A DNA stretch of 47,138 bases, taken from assembly GCF_000308635.1 (NCBI RefSeq), contig NZ_BAGD01000024.1:1-47138 (forward strand). The letters are read 5' to 3'. The DNA comes from Nocardia otitidiscaviarum NBRC 14405. Lineage in GTDB: Bacteria; Actinomycetota; Actinomycetes; Mycobacteriales; Mycobacteriaceae. Positions 1 to 8,511 of this stretch are shown here, in pieces. Under the pieces are notes generated by a model. That model worked only from the letters and a program-made list of their open reading frames with translations. It searched no databases and was not told where the DNA came from. A program made the position numbers and the translations under genes. How positions within the stretch are numbered: the stretch's first letter is position 1; each line of letters starts with the position of its first letter.

Positions 1-1088
1 CCGCCGGTGACGACGGTGCCGCCCTCGGCGCGGGCGAGGTCGAGATAGCGCTCCACCCGGGCCCGCTGGCGCTCGGAGATCACCGGGCCGCAGACGGTTC
101 CGGGCAGCGACGGGTCGCCGGGCGCGATGCCGCCGAGCGTGCGCGCGGCGATCTCCACCGCCTGTTCGTAGGTCGCGCGCGGGACCAGCAGCCGGGTGCT
201 GATGGCACAGCCCTGCCCGGCGTGCACGCAGACGCCGAAGGCCGCGTAGCTCACCGCCGCCCGCAGATCGGCGTCGTCGAGCACGATGAACGCCGATTTG
301 CCGCCCAGCTCCAGGAACACCTTCTTCAGGGTGGCGGCGGCGGTGGCCATGACCGCGCGGCCGGTCTGGGTGGAGCCGGTGAAGGAGATCATGTCCACGC
401 GCGGATCGGCCACCAGCTGGGTGCCCAGGGCGTGGTCGTCGGAGGTGACGATATTGACCACTCCGGCCGGAATGTCGGTCTCCTCGGCGATGATCCGGCC
501 GACGGCCGCCGCGCACCAGGGCGTATCGGGGGCGGGCTTGAGCACCACGGTGGTGCCCGCCGCCAGCGCCGGACCGAGCTTGGCGAAATTGATCTGGTGT
601 GGGAAGTTCCAGGGTGTGATGGCTCCGACCACCCCGATGGGTTCACGCCGCACCCGGCGGGCGCTCTTGATGCCCATGGGCTCGGCGACGCCGAGATCGG
701 TTTCCCACGCGTAGGTCTCGGCCAGGTCGGCGAAGTATCCCAGATCGCCGACCGGCCCTTCGAGCTGCGGACCGCTGGTGAGCATGCGCGGCGCGCCCGC
801 CTCGGCGATGGTGATCTCGCGCAGTTCCTCGATGTGCCCGCGCAGCGCGTCGCGCAGCTGGCGCAGGCAGCGCGCGCGGAAGGCATGGTCGCGGGACCAG
901 TCGGTGGTGTCGAAGGCGGTGCGCGCGGCGGCGATGGCCGCGTCCATATCGGCGCTGTCGGCATTGGCGGCCGAGCCGAGCGCCTCCTCGGTGGCCGGGT
1001 TGACGGTGGTGAAGACACCCGCGCCGCCCGGCAGCAGCTTGCCGCCGATCAGCAGCTGTGACCCAGCGCTGGTGACGAGGCCGTTCAT
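1..1088 (-). CDS. Aldehyde dehydrogenase (NAD-dependent family), 3' end outside window
   Basis: Oxidises an aldehyde to the carboxylate. The visible 362 residues show the ALDH fold: the TPWNFPH segment, the cofactor-binding FTGSTQTGR, the catalytic Glu region LELGGKS and the catalytic Cys in HAGQGCAIS. Family members are about 480-500 residues, so roughly the last 130 lie beyond the left edge. The start is ATG at 1088, preceded on the minus strand by a GAGGAGCT-like ribosome binding site. It is divergent from the P450 operon, and the 245-bp gap holds a KstR-like site and two inverted repeats. I infer that it belongs to the same pathway, perhaps oxidising an aldehyde produced by the P450 and SDR. 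The substrate cannot be told from sequence. Confidence 0.9.
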   Translation of the reverse strand, partial: MNGLVTSAGSQLLIGGKLLPGGAGVFTTVNPATEEALGSAANADSADMDAAIAAARTAFDTTDWSRDHAFRARCLRQLRDALRGHIEELREITIAEAGAPRMLTSGPQLEGPVGDLGYFADLAETYAWETDLGVAEPMGIKSARRVRREPIGVVGAITPWNFPHQINFAKLGPALAAGTTVVLKPAPDTPWCAAAVGRIIAEETDIPAGVVNIVTSDDHALGTQLVADPRVDMISFTGSTQTGRAVMATAAATLKKVFLELGGKSAFIVLDDADLRAAVSYAAFGVCVHAGQGCAISTRLLVPRATYEQAVEIAARTLGGIAPGDPSLPGTVCGPVISERQRARVERYLDLARAEGGTVVTG

Positions 1089-1103
1089 CGGTAGCTCCTC
1101 TGC

Positions 1104-1123
1104 TGTCCGGACACGTGTACGGA
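1104..1123. promoter_or_regulatory. Palindromic operator candidate, copy 1
   Basis: The sequence reads TGTCCGGA, four bases, then TGTACGGA. Positions 1105-1124 form an almost perfect palindrome with one mismatched pair. The same arrangement (TGTCCGGA, four bases, TGTACGAA) recurs at 6983-7002 in front of the decarboxylase gene. It probably binds a dimeric repressor that is not encoded in this window. Confidence 0.4.
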
Positions 1124-1150
1124 CTATATGTTCGGAGTTCGAAGCCACGC

Positions 1151-1164
1151 AAGAACTTGTTTCA
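1151..1164. promoter_or_regulatory. KstR-like operator, site 1
   Basis: AAGAACTTGTTTCA matches TnnAACnnGTTnnA, the established KstR consensus of mycobacterial sterol genes, at 7 of 8 fixed bases. It lies between the divergent aldehyde dehydrogenase and P450 genes. A weaker copy (6 of 8) sits at 1302-1315, just before the P450 start. Confidence 0.5.
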
Positions 1165-1247
1165 GTATGACGATTCGGCCCCGGGCTCGCGATTTATCCG
1201 GAAATGGGCGAACCCGTTGTCTCACCCAGGCTGCTCCAGTACCGTAC

Positions 1248-1271
1248 AGACACATGTCCAGCTATGTGTCT
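1248..1271. repeat. Inverted repeat upstream of the P450 operon
   Basis: AGACACAT at 1248-1255 and ATGTGTCT at 1264-1271 are perfect 8-bp arms with an 8-nt spacer, about 60 bp before the P450 start. It could be an operator or a leader hairpin. There is no T-run, so it is not a terminator. Confidence 0.35.
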
Positions 1272-1333
1272 TCCATGGCGGGCGGGTGCCGACAGTGCTC
1301 GGTGAACGCGTTCTCGAACGGGAGGTGTGCGCG

Positions 1334-2539
1334 ATGACAGCCGCATCACTGGAACCGCTACTCTTCGACCCCTACGACTACGCCGTCCACGAGGACCCGT
1401 ACCCGCTGTATCGGCGGCTGCGCACCGAAGCGCCGCTCTACCACAATCCCGAGCTGGGTTTCTGGGCGCTGTCCCGGCACGCCGACGTCTCGGCCGGGTT
1501 CCGCGACAATATCGGCCTCTCCAGCGGCAACGGCGTCTCCCTGGACCCGGCGGCCTGGGGTCCGCACGCCCACCGCACCATGTCCTTCCTGGCCATGGAC
1601 GATCCCGCGCACCTGCGCCTGCGCAAACTCGTCTACCAGGGCTTCACGCCGCGCCGGGTCACCGAGATGGGCGACCGCATCCGGGAGATCACCCTGCGCC
1701 ACCTCGAACCGGCCCTGGCCCGTACCGATTTCGACTGGATCGACGACGTCGCGGGGCGGCTGCCCATGGACGTCATCTCCGAACTGCTCGGCGTCCCCGA
1801 GGCCGACCGCGCCGAGATCCGGCGCATGGCGGACCTGCTGGTGCACCGCGAGGACGGTGTGCTCGACATTCCGCCCGCCGCCATGGACGCCGCCCTGCAC
1901 CTGGCCGGGTACTACGCCGAGATGGTCGCCGAGCGCCGCCGGTCCCGTACCGCGGATCTGACCTCCGCGCTGCTCGATGCCGACGCCGACGGTGACCGGC
2001 TCACCGACGAGGAGATCATCGGTTTCATGTTCCTCATGGTGGTTGCGGGCAACGAGACCACCACCAAACTCCTCGGCAATGCCCTGTACTGGGCGGCGCG
2101 CCACCCGGAGCAGTACGCCAAGGTGGCAGCCCACCCGGAACTGGTGCCGGACTGGGTCGAGGAGACACTGCGCTACGACGCCTCCACCCAGATCCTGGCC
2201 CGCACCGCCACCGCGGAGCTGAGCTACGCCGACGGCACCATCCCCGCGGGAGCCAAGGTGCTGCTGCTCATCGGCGCGGCCAATCGCGACGACGCCGTCT
2301 TCCACCAACCGGACCGCTACGACATCGAGCGCAGCGACAAGAGCGGGCTCATCAGTTTCGGTCGCGGCGTGCACTTCTGCCTGGGCGCGCATCTGGCACG
2401 GCTGGAGGCGGAGATCGTGCTGCGCGAATTCGCCACCCGGGTACGGGATTACGGCGTGGACGAGGCCGGGAGTGCGCGCGTGCACTCGATCAATGTGCGC
2501 GGTTTCGCGAAACTGCCCGTCACGGTGGAGGTTCGGTAA
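1334..2539 (+). CDS. Cytochrome P450 monooxygenase
   Basis: A 401-residue soluble bacterial P450 that would hydroxylate a substrate using electrons from the ferredoxin encoded two genes downstream. Visible motifs are the I-helix oxygen-binding AGNET (about residues 238-242), the K-helix EETLR (about 276-280) and the heme loop FGRGVHFCLGAH with Cys349 as the heme ligand. The ATG at 1334 follows GGAGGT at 1321. Its TAA overlaps the ATG of the next gene (TAATG), so it heads a coupled operon. The family is certain. The substrate is inferred only from context (FadD19-like and EchA19-like genes, KstR-like site), which suggests a sterol or terpenoid-like compound. No ferredoxin reductase is visible in the window. 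Confidence 0.95.
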   Translation: MTAASLEPLLFDPYDYAVHEDPYPLYRRLRTEAPLYHNPELGFWALSRHADVSAGFRDNIGLSSGNGVSLDPAAWGPHAHRTMSFLAMDDPAHLRLRKLVYQGFTPRRVTEMGDRIREITLRHLEPALARTDFDWIDDVAGRLPMDVISELLGVPEADRAEIRRMADLLVHREDGVLDIPPAAMDAALHLAGYYAEMVAERRRSRTADLTSALLDADADGDRLTDEEIIGFMFLMVVAGNETTTKLLGNALYWAARHPEQYAKVAAHPELVPDWVEETLRYDASTQILARTATAELSYADGTIPAGAKVLLLIGAANRDDAVFHQPDRYDIERSDKSGLISFGRGVHFCLGAHLARLEAEIVLREFATRVRDYGVDEAGSARVHSINVRGFAKLPVTVEVR

Positions 2540-3327
2540 TGCCCCGATTCGCACCCCATCCCGAGCGCCGTCCGGTGCTGATCGCCGGAGCCTCCTCCGG
2601 CATCGGTGCGGCCACCGCGCTCACCCTGGCCGAACAGGGATATCCGGTGGCGCTGGGTGCGCGCCGGGTCGACCAGTGCGAGGAACTGGCGGACAAGATC
2701 CGCGCCGACGGCGGCGAGGCCATCGCCCATCGGCTCGATGTCACCGACGGGGCGTCGGTCGACGCGTTCGCCACCGCCGCCGAGAATGCGCTCGGCCCGA
2801 TCGAGATCGTCGTCTCCGGAGCCGGGGACCTGGAGTTCGGCCGGATCCACGCCACCGATCCGGACGTCTTCGACCAGCAGTTGCGCGTCCACCTCGGCGG
2901 TGCGCAGCGGCTGGCTCACCGGCTGCTGCCCGGCATGATCGAACGACGACGCGGCGATTTCGTGGTCATCGGCTCCGACTGCGCGGATCGGCCCCGCCCC
3001 GGTATGGCCGCCTACAACGCCGCCAAGATCGGAGCGGAAACCCTGGCGCGCCAGCTGCGGATGGAGTTGGAGGGCACCGGTGTGCGCGCCTCGGTGGTGC
3101 GGCCCGGCCAGACCCTCACCGGCATGGGGATGAACGCCGCGCCCGAGGTGGTCGGTCCGCTGCTGGAGGACTGGGTGAAGTGGGGCTTCGCCCGCCATTC
3201 GCACTTCCTGCGCGCCGCCGATATCGCGGCCGCCGTCGCCGCCGTGGTGAGCACGCCGCGCGGAGCGCATCTGGTGCTGGTGGAGGTCCAGCCGGAGGCC
3301 CCGCTCAGCGACGACGGGAGCCGGTGA
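2539..3327 (+). CDS. Short-chain dehydrogenase/reductase (SDR)
   Basis: A 262-residue classical SDR, an NAD(P)-dependent alcohol/ketone oxidoreductase. The Rossmann glycine motif is AGASSGIG (Gly17, Gly21, Gly23). The catalytic pair is YNAAK (Tyr159, Lys163), with the serine in the preceding VIGSD strand. An acidic or basic preference for NAD versus NADP is unclear: the end of the second strand reads ALGARR, which hints at NADP. It overlaps the P450 by one base at its start and the ferredoxin by one base at its end (TGATG). It probably oxidises the alcohol made by the P450. Confidence 0.93.
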   Translation: MPRFAPHPERRPVLIAGASSGIGAATALTLAEQGYPVALGARRVDQCEELADKIRADGGEAIAHRLDVTDGASVDAFATAAENALGPIEIVVSGAGDLEFGRIHATDPDVFDQQLRVHLGGAQRLAHRLLPGMIERRRGDFVVIGSDCADRPRPGMAAYNAAKIGAETLARQLRMELEGTGVRASVVRPGQTLTGMGMNAAPEVVGPLLEDWVKWGFARHSHFLRAADIAAAVAAVVSTPRGAHLVLVEVQPEAPLSDDGSR

Positions 3328-3530
3328 TGCGTCTCGTCGTGGATCTCGACCTCTGCCAGGGGCATGCGGTCTGCCAGGACGAGGCCCCCGAGCTGTTCGA
3401 GGTACCCAAGCAGGGGCAGGTGCGCATTCTGCGCGCCGACCCCGGTGCCGATCTGGAGGCGGCCCGCCTGGCCGTCCGCTACTGCCCGACCCAGGCGCTG
3501 TCCTTGGTCGACGACGACAAGGAGTCGTAA
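3327..3530 (+). CDS. 3Fe-4S type ferredoxin, P450 redox partner
   Basis: A 67-residue ferredoxin with cluster motif C10-x2-H13-x2-C16 ... C53-P54. The usual second cysteine is replaced by His13, a pattern common in actinobacterial ferredoxins paired with P450s and normally giving a 3Fe-4S cluster. The gene sits between the SDR and the NTF2-like gene with one-base overlaps on both sides, so the products are made together. It most likely carries electrons to the P450 at 1334-2539. A cognate reductase is absent and would have to come from elsewhere in the genome. Confidence 0.93.
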   Translation: MRLVVDLDLCQGHAVCQDEAPELFEVPKQGQVRILRADPGADLEAARLAVRYCPTQALSLVDDDKES

Positions 3531-4078
3531 TGCCTTTCCCACGTGCGGAACTCGATGAGATGGTGCGCCGCTGGGTGGAGGAGAACCAGCGCTGCGAGGC
3601 CCTCGGCGACTGGAAGCCACTGGCGCACTTCTACACCGAGGACGCCACCTACGGCTGGAACTATGGCCCGCAGCAGGAGTTCATGGCCGTCGGCCGCGAT
3701 GAGATCCGCGATATCGCGCTCGGCCAGGAGATGTTCGGGCTGGAGGGCTGGACCTACCCGTATCAGGAATTCGTCGTCGACGACCGCAGCGGCAGCGTCA
3801 TCGGCTTCTGGAAACAGGTCAATGAGAAGCACCGGCCCGACGGGCGGCCGTACAGCCCGGAGGGCATCGGCGGCAGCTGGTTCCGCTACGCCGGGAACTT
3901 CCAATGGTCCTGGCAGCGCGACTTCTTCGACTTCGGCAATGTGTCGGCGCTGTTCGTGGAGATGATGACCGACAACGCGCTCTCGCCCGGTATGCAGAAG
4001 CGCATCGAGCGGTCGGTATCCGGGCAGCCGCTGCCCGGCTGGTATCCGGTCGGCCAGGGGCCGGTCCCGCAATGGTGA
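3530..4078 (+). CDS. NTF2-like / SnoaL-like family protein
   Basis: A 182-residue protein whose N-terminal half (RWVEENQRCEALGDWKPLAHF, then YTEDATYGWNYGP) has the alpha-plus-beta cone layout of NTF2-like proteins (SnoaL, ketosteroid isomerase, scytalone dehydratase). Members act as isomerases, dehydratases or hydrolases, or are non-catalytic. It starts within the ferredoxin stop (TAATG) and ends overlapping the next gene. In this operon it might isomerise or dehydrate a P450/SDR product. That role is inference, and I cannot name catalytic residues with confidence. Confidence 0.75.
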   Translation: MPFPRAELDEMVRRWVEENQRCEALGDWKPLAHFYTEDATYGWNYGPQQEFMAVGRDEIRDIALGQEMFGLEGWTYPYQEFVVDDRSGSVIGFWKQVNEKHRPDGRPYSPEGIGGSWFRYAGNFQWSWQRDFFDFGNVSALFVEMMTDNALSPGMQKRIERSVSGQPLPGWYPVGQGPVPQW

Positions 4079-5340
4079 CATCGGTTCCCAGCCGTTTCGA
4101 CAGCCTCTCCCGCGCGGAGCTGGCCGTGCTGGTGCCGGAACTGCTGCTGTGCGGTCACCTCATCGATCGCTCCGGCATGGCGCACACCATCGCCGCCTTC
4201 GGGCGCGCGGGAATGACGGCCGTGGCCATCGAGGAATGGCAGCTGGCGAGCCCGGTCTACTCGCGGCGCATGCGCGAGGCGATGCGCATTCCGGGCGACG
4301 GCGTGGACGCCGTCTTCAAGGCCATGCAGCTGGATATCGGCGCGCCACCGCAGTTCATGGACTTCCGGTACCGGGTGATCGACCACGACCACGGCGAATT
4401 CCATCTCGACCACTGCGGTGCGCTGGCCGATGTGGAGCCCATGGGGGAGGACTACGTGGTGGCCATGTGCCACCACATCGAGGACCCCACCTTCGACGCC
4501 ACGGCCCTGGCCACCAACCCGCGCATCCGGGTGCGACCCGTGCACCGGCCGCCGCGGGTGCCCGCCGACCGGCATCCGGTGTGCGCGTGGACCGTCACCA
4601 TCGACGACAGCCATACGCCGCCCCCGACCCCGGCCAATGCGCACCGCACCGCGAATTCCCGAGCGGCACTGCTGGAATTGCCGCCCATCGAACGGGAGGG
4701 CCCCGGGCTGCACGACTACGCCGGACCGCTGCTCGCCGATCTCCGCTTCGGTGACTTCTCCCGATCGGCGCTGGTCCGGATGGCCGACGAGGTGTGCCTG
4801 CAACATCACCTGCTCACCCTGGGCTTCCGGATCGCGCTGGCCGAGCGGGCTGACGAGCCGACCGCCCTGGCCATCGCGCGCAAACAGTTCACCGGTATCG
4901 CCGGACTCACCGCCGAGCGCATCCGACGCGCCCTGGGTCTCGGCGACGATACGGCGGCACTGGCGAAAGTGCTACGGCTGCATCCGGCCTGGAACCCGGC
5001 GGCCTACGTGGGAGTCGAGGTGGCCGTGGAGACCGTCGGCGGAAACCAGGCCGTGGAACTGCGGCTGCGCCGCGACTGCGACGCCGTCGCCGACGGCGCG
5101 TGGCCCGCACTGCTCGCCTCCGACCATCTGGAACCCCTCGATGCCATGGCGCGCGGTGTGAACCCGCGTTTCCACACCCGCCTGCGCGCGGCCGACGACG
5201 ACCTGCTCGTCGTCGAGATCGCCATGGCCGCAACGCCGTTCCGGGAGGCCGACGAGGTGGCCGTCACCCGATTCAGCACCGGCGCGGACTTCACCTTCAC
5301 CGAACACGGCAGCACCCCACTGCCGCTCACCACCGGATAG
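4072..5340 (+). CDS. Conserved protein of unknown family in the P450/FadD operon
   Basis: I do not recognise this 422-residue protein. The start is ATG at 4072, overlapping the previous stop (ATGGTGA). A GTG three bases later is also possible. There is no signal peptide or membrane segment. The first half has a His-rich stretch, DHDHGEFHLDHCG, followed by MCHHIEDPTFDATA and RPVHRPPR, which look like conserved, possibly metal-binding or catalytic blocks. The second half (about residues 210-422) is acidic and compositionally ordinary. Its fixed place between the NTF2-like protein and the acyl-CoA synthetase suggests an enzyme acting on the same substrate. I can support no function from the sequence alone. 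Confidence 0.8.
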   Translation: MVTSVPSRFDSLSRAELAVLVPELLLCGHLIDRSGMAHTIAAFGRAGMTAVAIEEWQLASPVYSRRMREAMRIPGDGVDAVFKAMQLDIGAPPQFMDFRYRVIDHDHGEFHLDHCGALADVEPMGEDYVVAMCHHIEDPTFDATALATNPRIRVRPVHRPPRVPADRHPVCAWTVTIDDSHTPPPTPANAHRTANSRAALLELPPIEREGPGLHDYAGPLLADLRFGDFSRSALVRMADEVCLQHHLLTLGFRIALAERADEPTALAIARKQFTGIAGLTAERIRRALGLGDDTAALAKVLRLHPAWNPAAYVGVEVAVETVGGNQAVELRLRRDCDAVADGAWPALLASDHLEPLDAMARGVNPRFHTRLRAADDDLLVVEIAMAATPFREADEVAVTRFSTGADFTFTEHGSTPLPLTTG

Positions 5341-5358
5341 ATCAGAAAGCGACAAGCC

Positions 5359-6972
5359 ATGGCGTGTAATTTCGCCGATCTGTACGAGCACTCCGTCGAC
5401 GCCATGCCGGATCGGGTCGCCGTCATCCAGGGCGACCGGCGGCGCACCTTCGATGAACTCGAGCAGCGCGCCAACCGGCTCGCCCATCATCTCGCCGCGG
5501 CCGGTGCGGGACCCGGCACCCACATCGGCTTCCTCATGCACAACAGCGTCGAGACACTGGAGACGCTGATCGCCTGCTTCAAGATCCGGGCCGTCCCGAT
5601 CAATATCAACTATCGGTACCGGGCCGACGAGCTGCGCTACGTCTTCGACAACGCCGACCTCGAGATGGTGGTGCACCACCGCTGCTACGCGCCGCTGGTC
5701 GAAGAAGTGCGGCCCCAGGTGCCGTCGTTGCGGCACGCGCTGGTGGTCGAGGACGATCAGGGCGGCGCGGGGGCGGCGAGCAACTCGGTGCCCTACGAGC
5801 AGGCACTGGAGAACGGTTCACCGGCACGGGATTTCGGGCCGCGCAGCCCCGACGATCTGTTCCTGATGTACACCGGCGGCACCACCGGCCTGCCCAAGGG
5901 CGTCATGTGGCGGCAGGAGGACATGTGGCGCGTGCTCGGCGGCGGCATCGACTTCTACACCGGCGAACCCGTGGCCGACGAGTACCAGCAGTCCCGCACC
6001 GGCGCATCCGGGGACCAGGCCACCTGGTTCATCCTGCCGCCGCTCATCCACGCCGCCGCCATGATGCCCACCTTCACCGCGCTGTGGTCGGGCAATGCGG
6101 TGATCTTCGAACCGCGTTTCGATCCGGCGCGGGTCTGGCGGGTGGTGGCGCGGGAGCGACCGCAGGTGCTGGTCATCACCGGGGACGCCATGGCTCGACC
6201 GCTGCTGGACGCGTACCGGTCCGAGCCCACCGATGTCTCCGCACTGTGGGTGATCGCCTCCGGGGCGGCGCTGCTGTCGCAGTCGGTGAAGAACGAACTG
6301 CTCACCACCTTCCCCTCGAAGATGGTGTCGGATTCCATCGGCTCCTCCGAAACCGGTTTCGGCGGTATCGGATTCGCGCAGCGCGACGACGATCCGACGC
6401 GCGGGCCGCGGGTGAACGTCGGACGCGGGGCCGTGGTGGTGGACGACGACGGACGGCCCGTCGCGCCCGGTGGTGAGGGCTGGGTGGCCAAGACCGGCAA
6501 TGTGCCCATCGGCTACTACAAGGACCCGGCCAAGACGGACAAGCTCTTCCGCACCGTCGACGGGGTGCGCATGGTCATCACCGACGACCGCGCCAAGGTG
6601 GAGCAGGACGGCTCGGTCACCCTGCTCGGACGCGGGAACATGGTGGTCAACAGCGGTGGGGAGAAGGTATTCGCCGAGGAGGTGGAGGCCATTGTCAAGG
6701 CGCACGAATCGGTTTACGACGCCATAGTCATCGGTGTTCCGCACGAGCGGTGGGGACAGCAGGTCGCCGCCGTGGTCTCCACCGCCGACGGAGCTGTGGA
6801 CTTTCCCGCCCTCGAGCGGCACGTGCGCGCGCATCTGGCCGGATACAAGCTGCCGCGTCGGATCTGGGTGGCCGAGTTGGTGGTGCGGACGCCCAGCGGC
6901 AAGCCCGACTACCGCTGGGCCAAGGACTACGCCGCATCGCACGCGCCCGATTACGAGGTCGTATCCCGGTGA
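5359..6972 (+). CDS. Fatty/steroid acyl-CoA synthetase, FadD19-like
   Basis: A 537-residue ANL-superfamily ligase that activates a carboxylate to its CoA thioester via an acyl-adenylate. It has the P-loop YTGGTTGLPKG (from residue 171), the GSSETGFGG A5 motif, the GYYKD segment, the hinge region with LLGRGNMVVNSGGEK and the C-terminal catalytic Lys515 in PSGKPDYRW. From memory, the MYTGGTTGLPKGVMW region and the C-terminus closely resemble M. tuberculosis FadD19, a cholesterol side-chain CoA ligase. It follows the unknown gene by 18 bp, so it ends the operon begun by the P450. Whether the substrate is a sterol acid is inferred. Confidence 0.93.
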   Translation: MACNFADLYEHSVDAMPDRVAVIQGDRRRTFDELEQRANRLAHHLAAAGAGPGTHIGFLMHNSVETLETLIACFKIRAVPININYRYRADELRYVFDNADLEMVVHHRCYAPLVEEVRPQVPSLRHALVVEDDQGGAGAASNSVPYEQALENGSPARDFGPRSPDDLFLMYTGGTTGLPKGVMWRQEDMWRVLGGGIDFYTGEPVADEYQQSRTGASGDQATWFILPPLIHAAAMMPTFTALWSGNAVIFEPRFDPARVWRVVARERPQVLVITGDAMARPLLDAYRSEPTDVSALWVIASGAALLSQSVKNELLTTFPSKMVSDSIGSSETGFGGIGFAQRDDDPTRGPRVNVGRGAVVVDDDGRPVAPGGEGWVAKTGNVPIGYYKDPAKTDKLFRTVDGVRMVITDDRAKVEQDGSVTLLGRGNMVVNSGGEKVFAEEVEAIVKAHESVYDAIVIGVPHERWGQQVAAVVSTADGAVDFPALERHVRAHLAGYKLPRRIWVAELVVRTPSGKPDYRWAKDYAASHAPDYEVVSR

Positions 6973-6982
6973 TCGGGATATG

Positions 6983-7002
6983 TGTCCGGAACCCTGTACG
7001 AA
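6983..7002. promoter_or_regulatory. Palindromic operator candidate, copy 2
   Basis: TGTCCGGA, four bases, TGTACGAA, laid out exactly as at 1104-1123. It lies between the FadD stop and the decarboxylase gene, immediately before the second KstR-like site. Confidence 0.4.
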
Positions 7003-7008
7003 TGCTAT

Positions 7009-7022
7009 GAGAACCTGTTCTA
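7009..7022. promoter_or_regulatory. KstR-like operator, site 2
   Basis: GAGAACCTGTTCTA matches TnnAACnnGTTnnA at 7 of 8 fixed bases, with the GTTCTA half identical to the classical site. It lies 48 bp before the chosen decarboxylase start, where it would control the 7070-8508 pair. Confidence 0.55.
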
Positions 7023-7069
7023 ATTCCATCATGGTGGAGGCCCATACCGTTCTCGGGGAAGACGTCCGC

Positions 7070-7741
7070 ATGCCGGTGGAAATCCGCGCCGCGGACACCA
7101 GTTCAGCGCTGTTCCCGGTCGACGCCGCGGCGGCCCGCGTGCTGCTCGCGGCCACCGGGCTGGAGCCGGTCACCGTGCTCGGCCGGGCGCTGTGCAATCT
7201 CGCCTTCGTGCGCTACGTCGACGGCGATCTGGGCCCCTACCACGAATTCGCCTTCTCGCTCATGGCGCGCCAGCCCGGCCGCAAGGGCAGCACCGGCGCC
7301 TACATCCACTGGCTGCCGGTGAACCAGAGCTTCACCTGCGCGGCGGGACAGGAGATCTGGGGATTCCCCAAACTCATGGCCGATATCGACATCGCGCCGA
7401 CCCGGCGCGGCCATCGCTGCGAGGTGGCGGTGGACGGGCGAAAGGTGTTGGCGCTCAACGTGTCCGACGGCATCCCCGCGCCCGGCGCGGCGGGTGGGGC
7501 CTCCATCGACGCCTACACCTACCGCGACGGCGTCCTGCGCCGCACCCCCTGGGCCATGCATCCGGGCGGGGTGCGCATGCGGCCCGGCGGTGTCCGCCTC
7601 GAACTCGGTGATCACCCCGTCGCCGACGAGCTGCGCTCGCTCGGCCTGCCCCGATCCGCCCTCTTCGCCAGCCGAATCGGCGCGCTGCGAATGACTTTCG
7701 CCGACGCCACCACGGTACTGCCCTCCCGGGAGAACTCATGA
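7070..7741 (+). CDS. Acetoacetate decarboxylase (ADC) superfamily protein
   Basis: A 223-residue protein of the acetoacetate decarboxylase fold. The ADC active-site lysine corresponds to Lys101 in EIWGFPKLMADIDI, and the SLMARQPGRKGSTGAYIHWLPV strand region is also typical. In true ADC the lysine forms a Schiff base. Relatives in secondary metabolism do aldolase or dehydratase chemistry. I chose ATG 7070 because GGGGAAG lies 8 nt upstream. ATG 7031 is possible but leaves little room after the KstR-like site. The stop overlaps the next ATG (ATGA). It may cleave or decarboxylate a beta-keto product of the pathway. Confidence 0.85.
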   Translation: MPVEIRAADTSSALFPVDAAAARVLLAATGLEPVTVLGRALCNLAFVRYVDGDLGPYHEFAFSLMARQPGRKGSTGAYIHWLPVNQSFTCAAGQEIWGFPKLMADIDIAPTRRGHRCEVAVDGRKVLALNVSDGIPAPGAAGGASIDAYTYRDGVLRRTPWAMHPGGVRMRPGGVRLELGDHPVADELRSLGLPRSALFASRIGALRMTFADATTVLPSRENS

Positions 7742-8508
7742 CCAAGACAGCACTCGTCACCGGCGCGGCCAGCGGTATGGGCCGCATGGTCGCCCAGCGC
7801 CTGGCCGCCGCGGGTTACACCGTCGCCGCCCTGGACCTCAATGGGGAGGGGCTCGCCGAGACCGCGCGGCGCTCCCCGAACATGCACACCTACACCTGCG
7901 ACGTCTCCGACACCGATCAGGTGTTCGCGGTGGTGGAGAAGGTGCGAGCCGAGCTCGGCACTCTCGACCACGTGGTGCACGCCGCGGGCATGTGCCACGT
8001 CCACGCATCCGCGCTCGACCACGACGTGGCGCAGATCCGGAAGATGATGGACGTCAACTACATCGGCACCGTGAACATGTGCCAGGCCATCATTCCGGCC
8101 ATGAAGCAGGCACGCACCGGCACCATGGTGCTGTTCGCATCGGTGGCGGGCTGGCTGCCCTCACCCGGTATGGCCGGGTACTCGGCGTCGAAGTTCGCGG
8201 TCGTCGGATTCGTGGAGAGTCTGTCCTATGAACTGCGCGACAGCGGCGTGCGCCTGCTCGCGCTGTGCCCGCCCATGGTGGAAACGCCCTTCCTGGACAA
8301 GGTTCGGGAAGAGAACGCCTCCGTCCTCGGCGGCGCGGGCGGGATGAGCCCGGAAGGAGTGGTGGACGCGCTGGAGCAGGCGCTCGCCAAGCCCACCAAT
8401 CCACTGTTCGTCTTCCCGGGCCAGGCCAAACCCACCTACTACGCCCGCCGCTTCATCCCCGGCACGCTGCGCAAACTGGTCGCCAGCAAGGTCAAGCCGG
8501 TCGACTGA
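7738..8508 (+). CDS. Short-chain dehydrogenase/reductase (SDR)
   Basis: A 256-residue classical SDR. The Rossmann motif is TGAASGMG (Gly9, Gly13, Gly15), Asp36-type NAD preference is suggested by AALDLNGEG after the second strand, and the active site is YSASK (Tyr148, Lys152). The C-terminal region PTYYARRFIPGTLRKLVASK is basic and may touch a membrane or a lipid-like substrate. It is translationally coupled to the ADC-family gene by an ATGA overlap, so the two probably act in sequence. The substrate is unknown. It is not a close repeat of the SDR at 2539. Confidence 0.92.
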   Translation: MTKTALVTGAASGMGRMVAQRLAAAGYTVAALDLNGEGLAETARRSPNMHTYTCDVSDTDQVFAVVEKVRAELGTLDHVVHAAGMCHVHASALDHDVAQIRKMMDVNYIGTVNMCQAIIPAMKQARTGTMVLFASVAGWLPSPGMAGYSASKFAVVGFVESLSYELRDSGVRLLALCPPMVETPFLDKVREENASVLGGAGGMSPEGVVDALEQALAKPTNPLFVFPGQAKPTYYARRFIPGTLRKLVASKVKPVD

Positions 8509-8511
8509 CTC

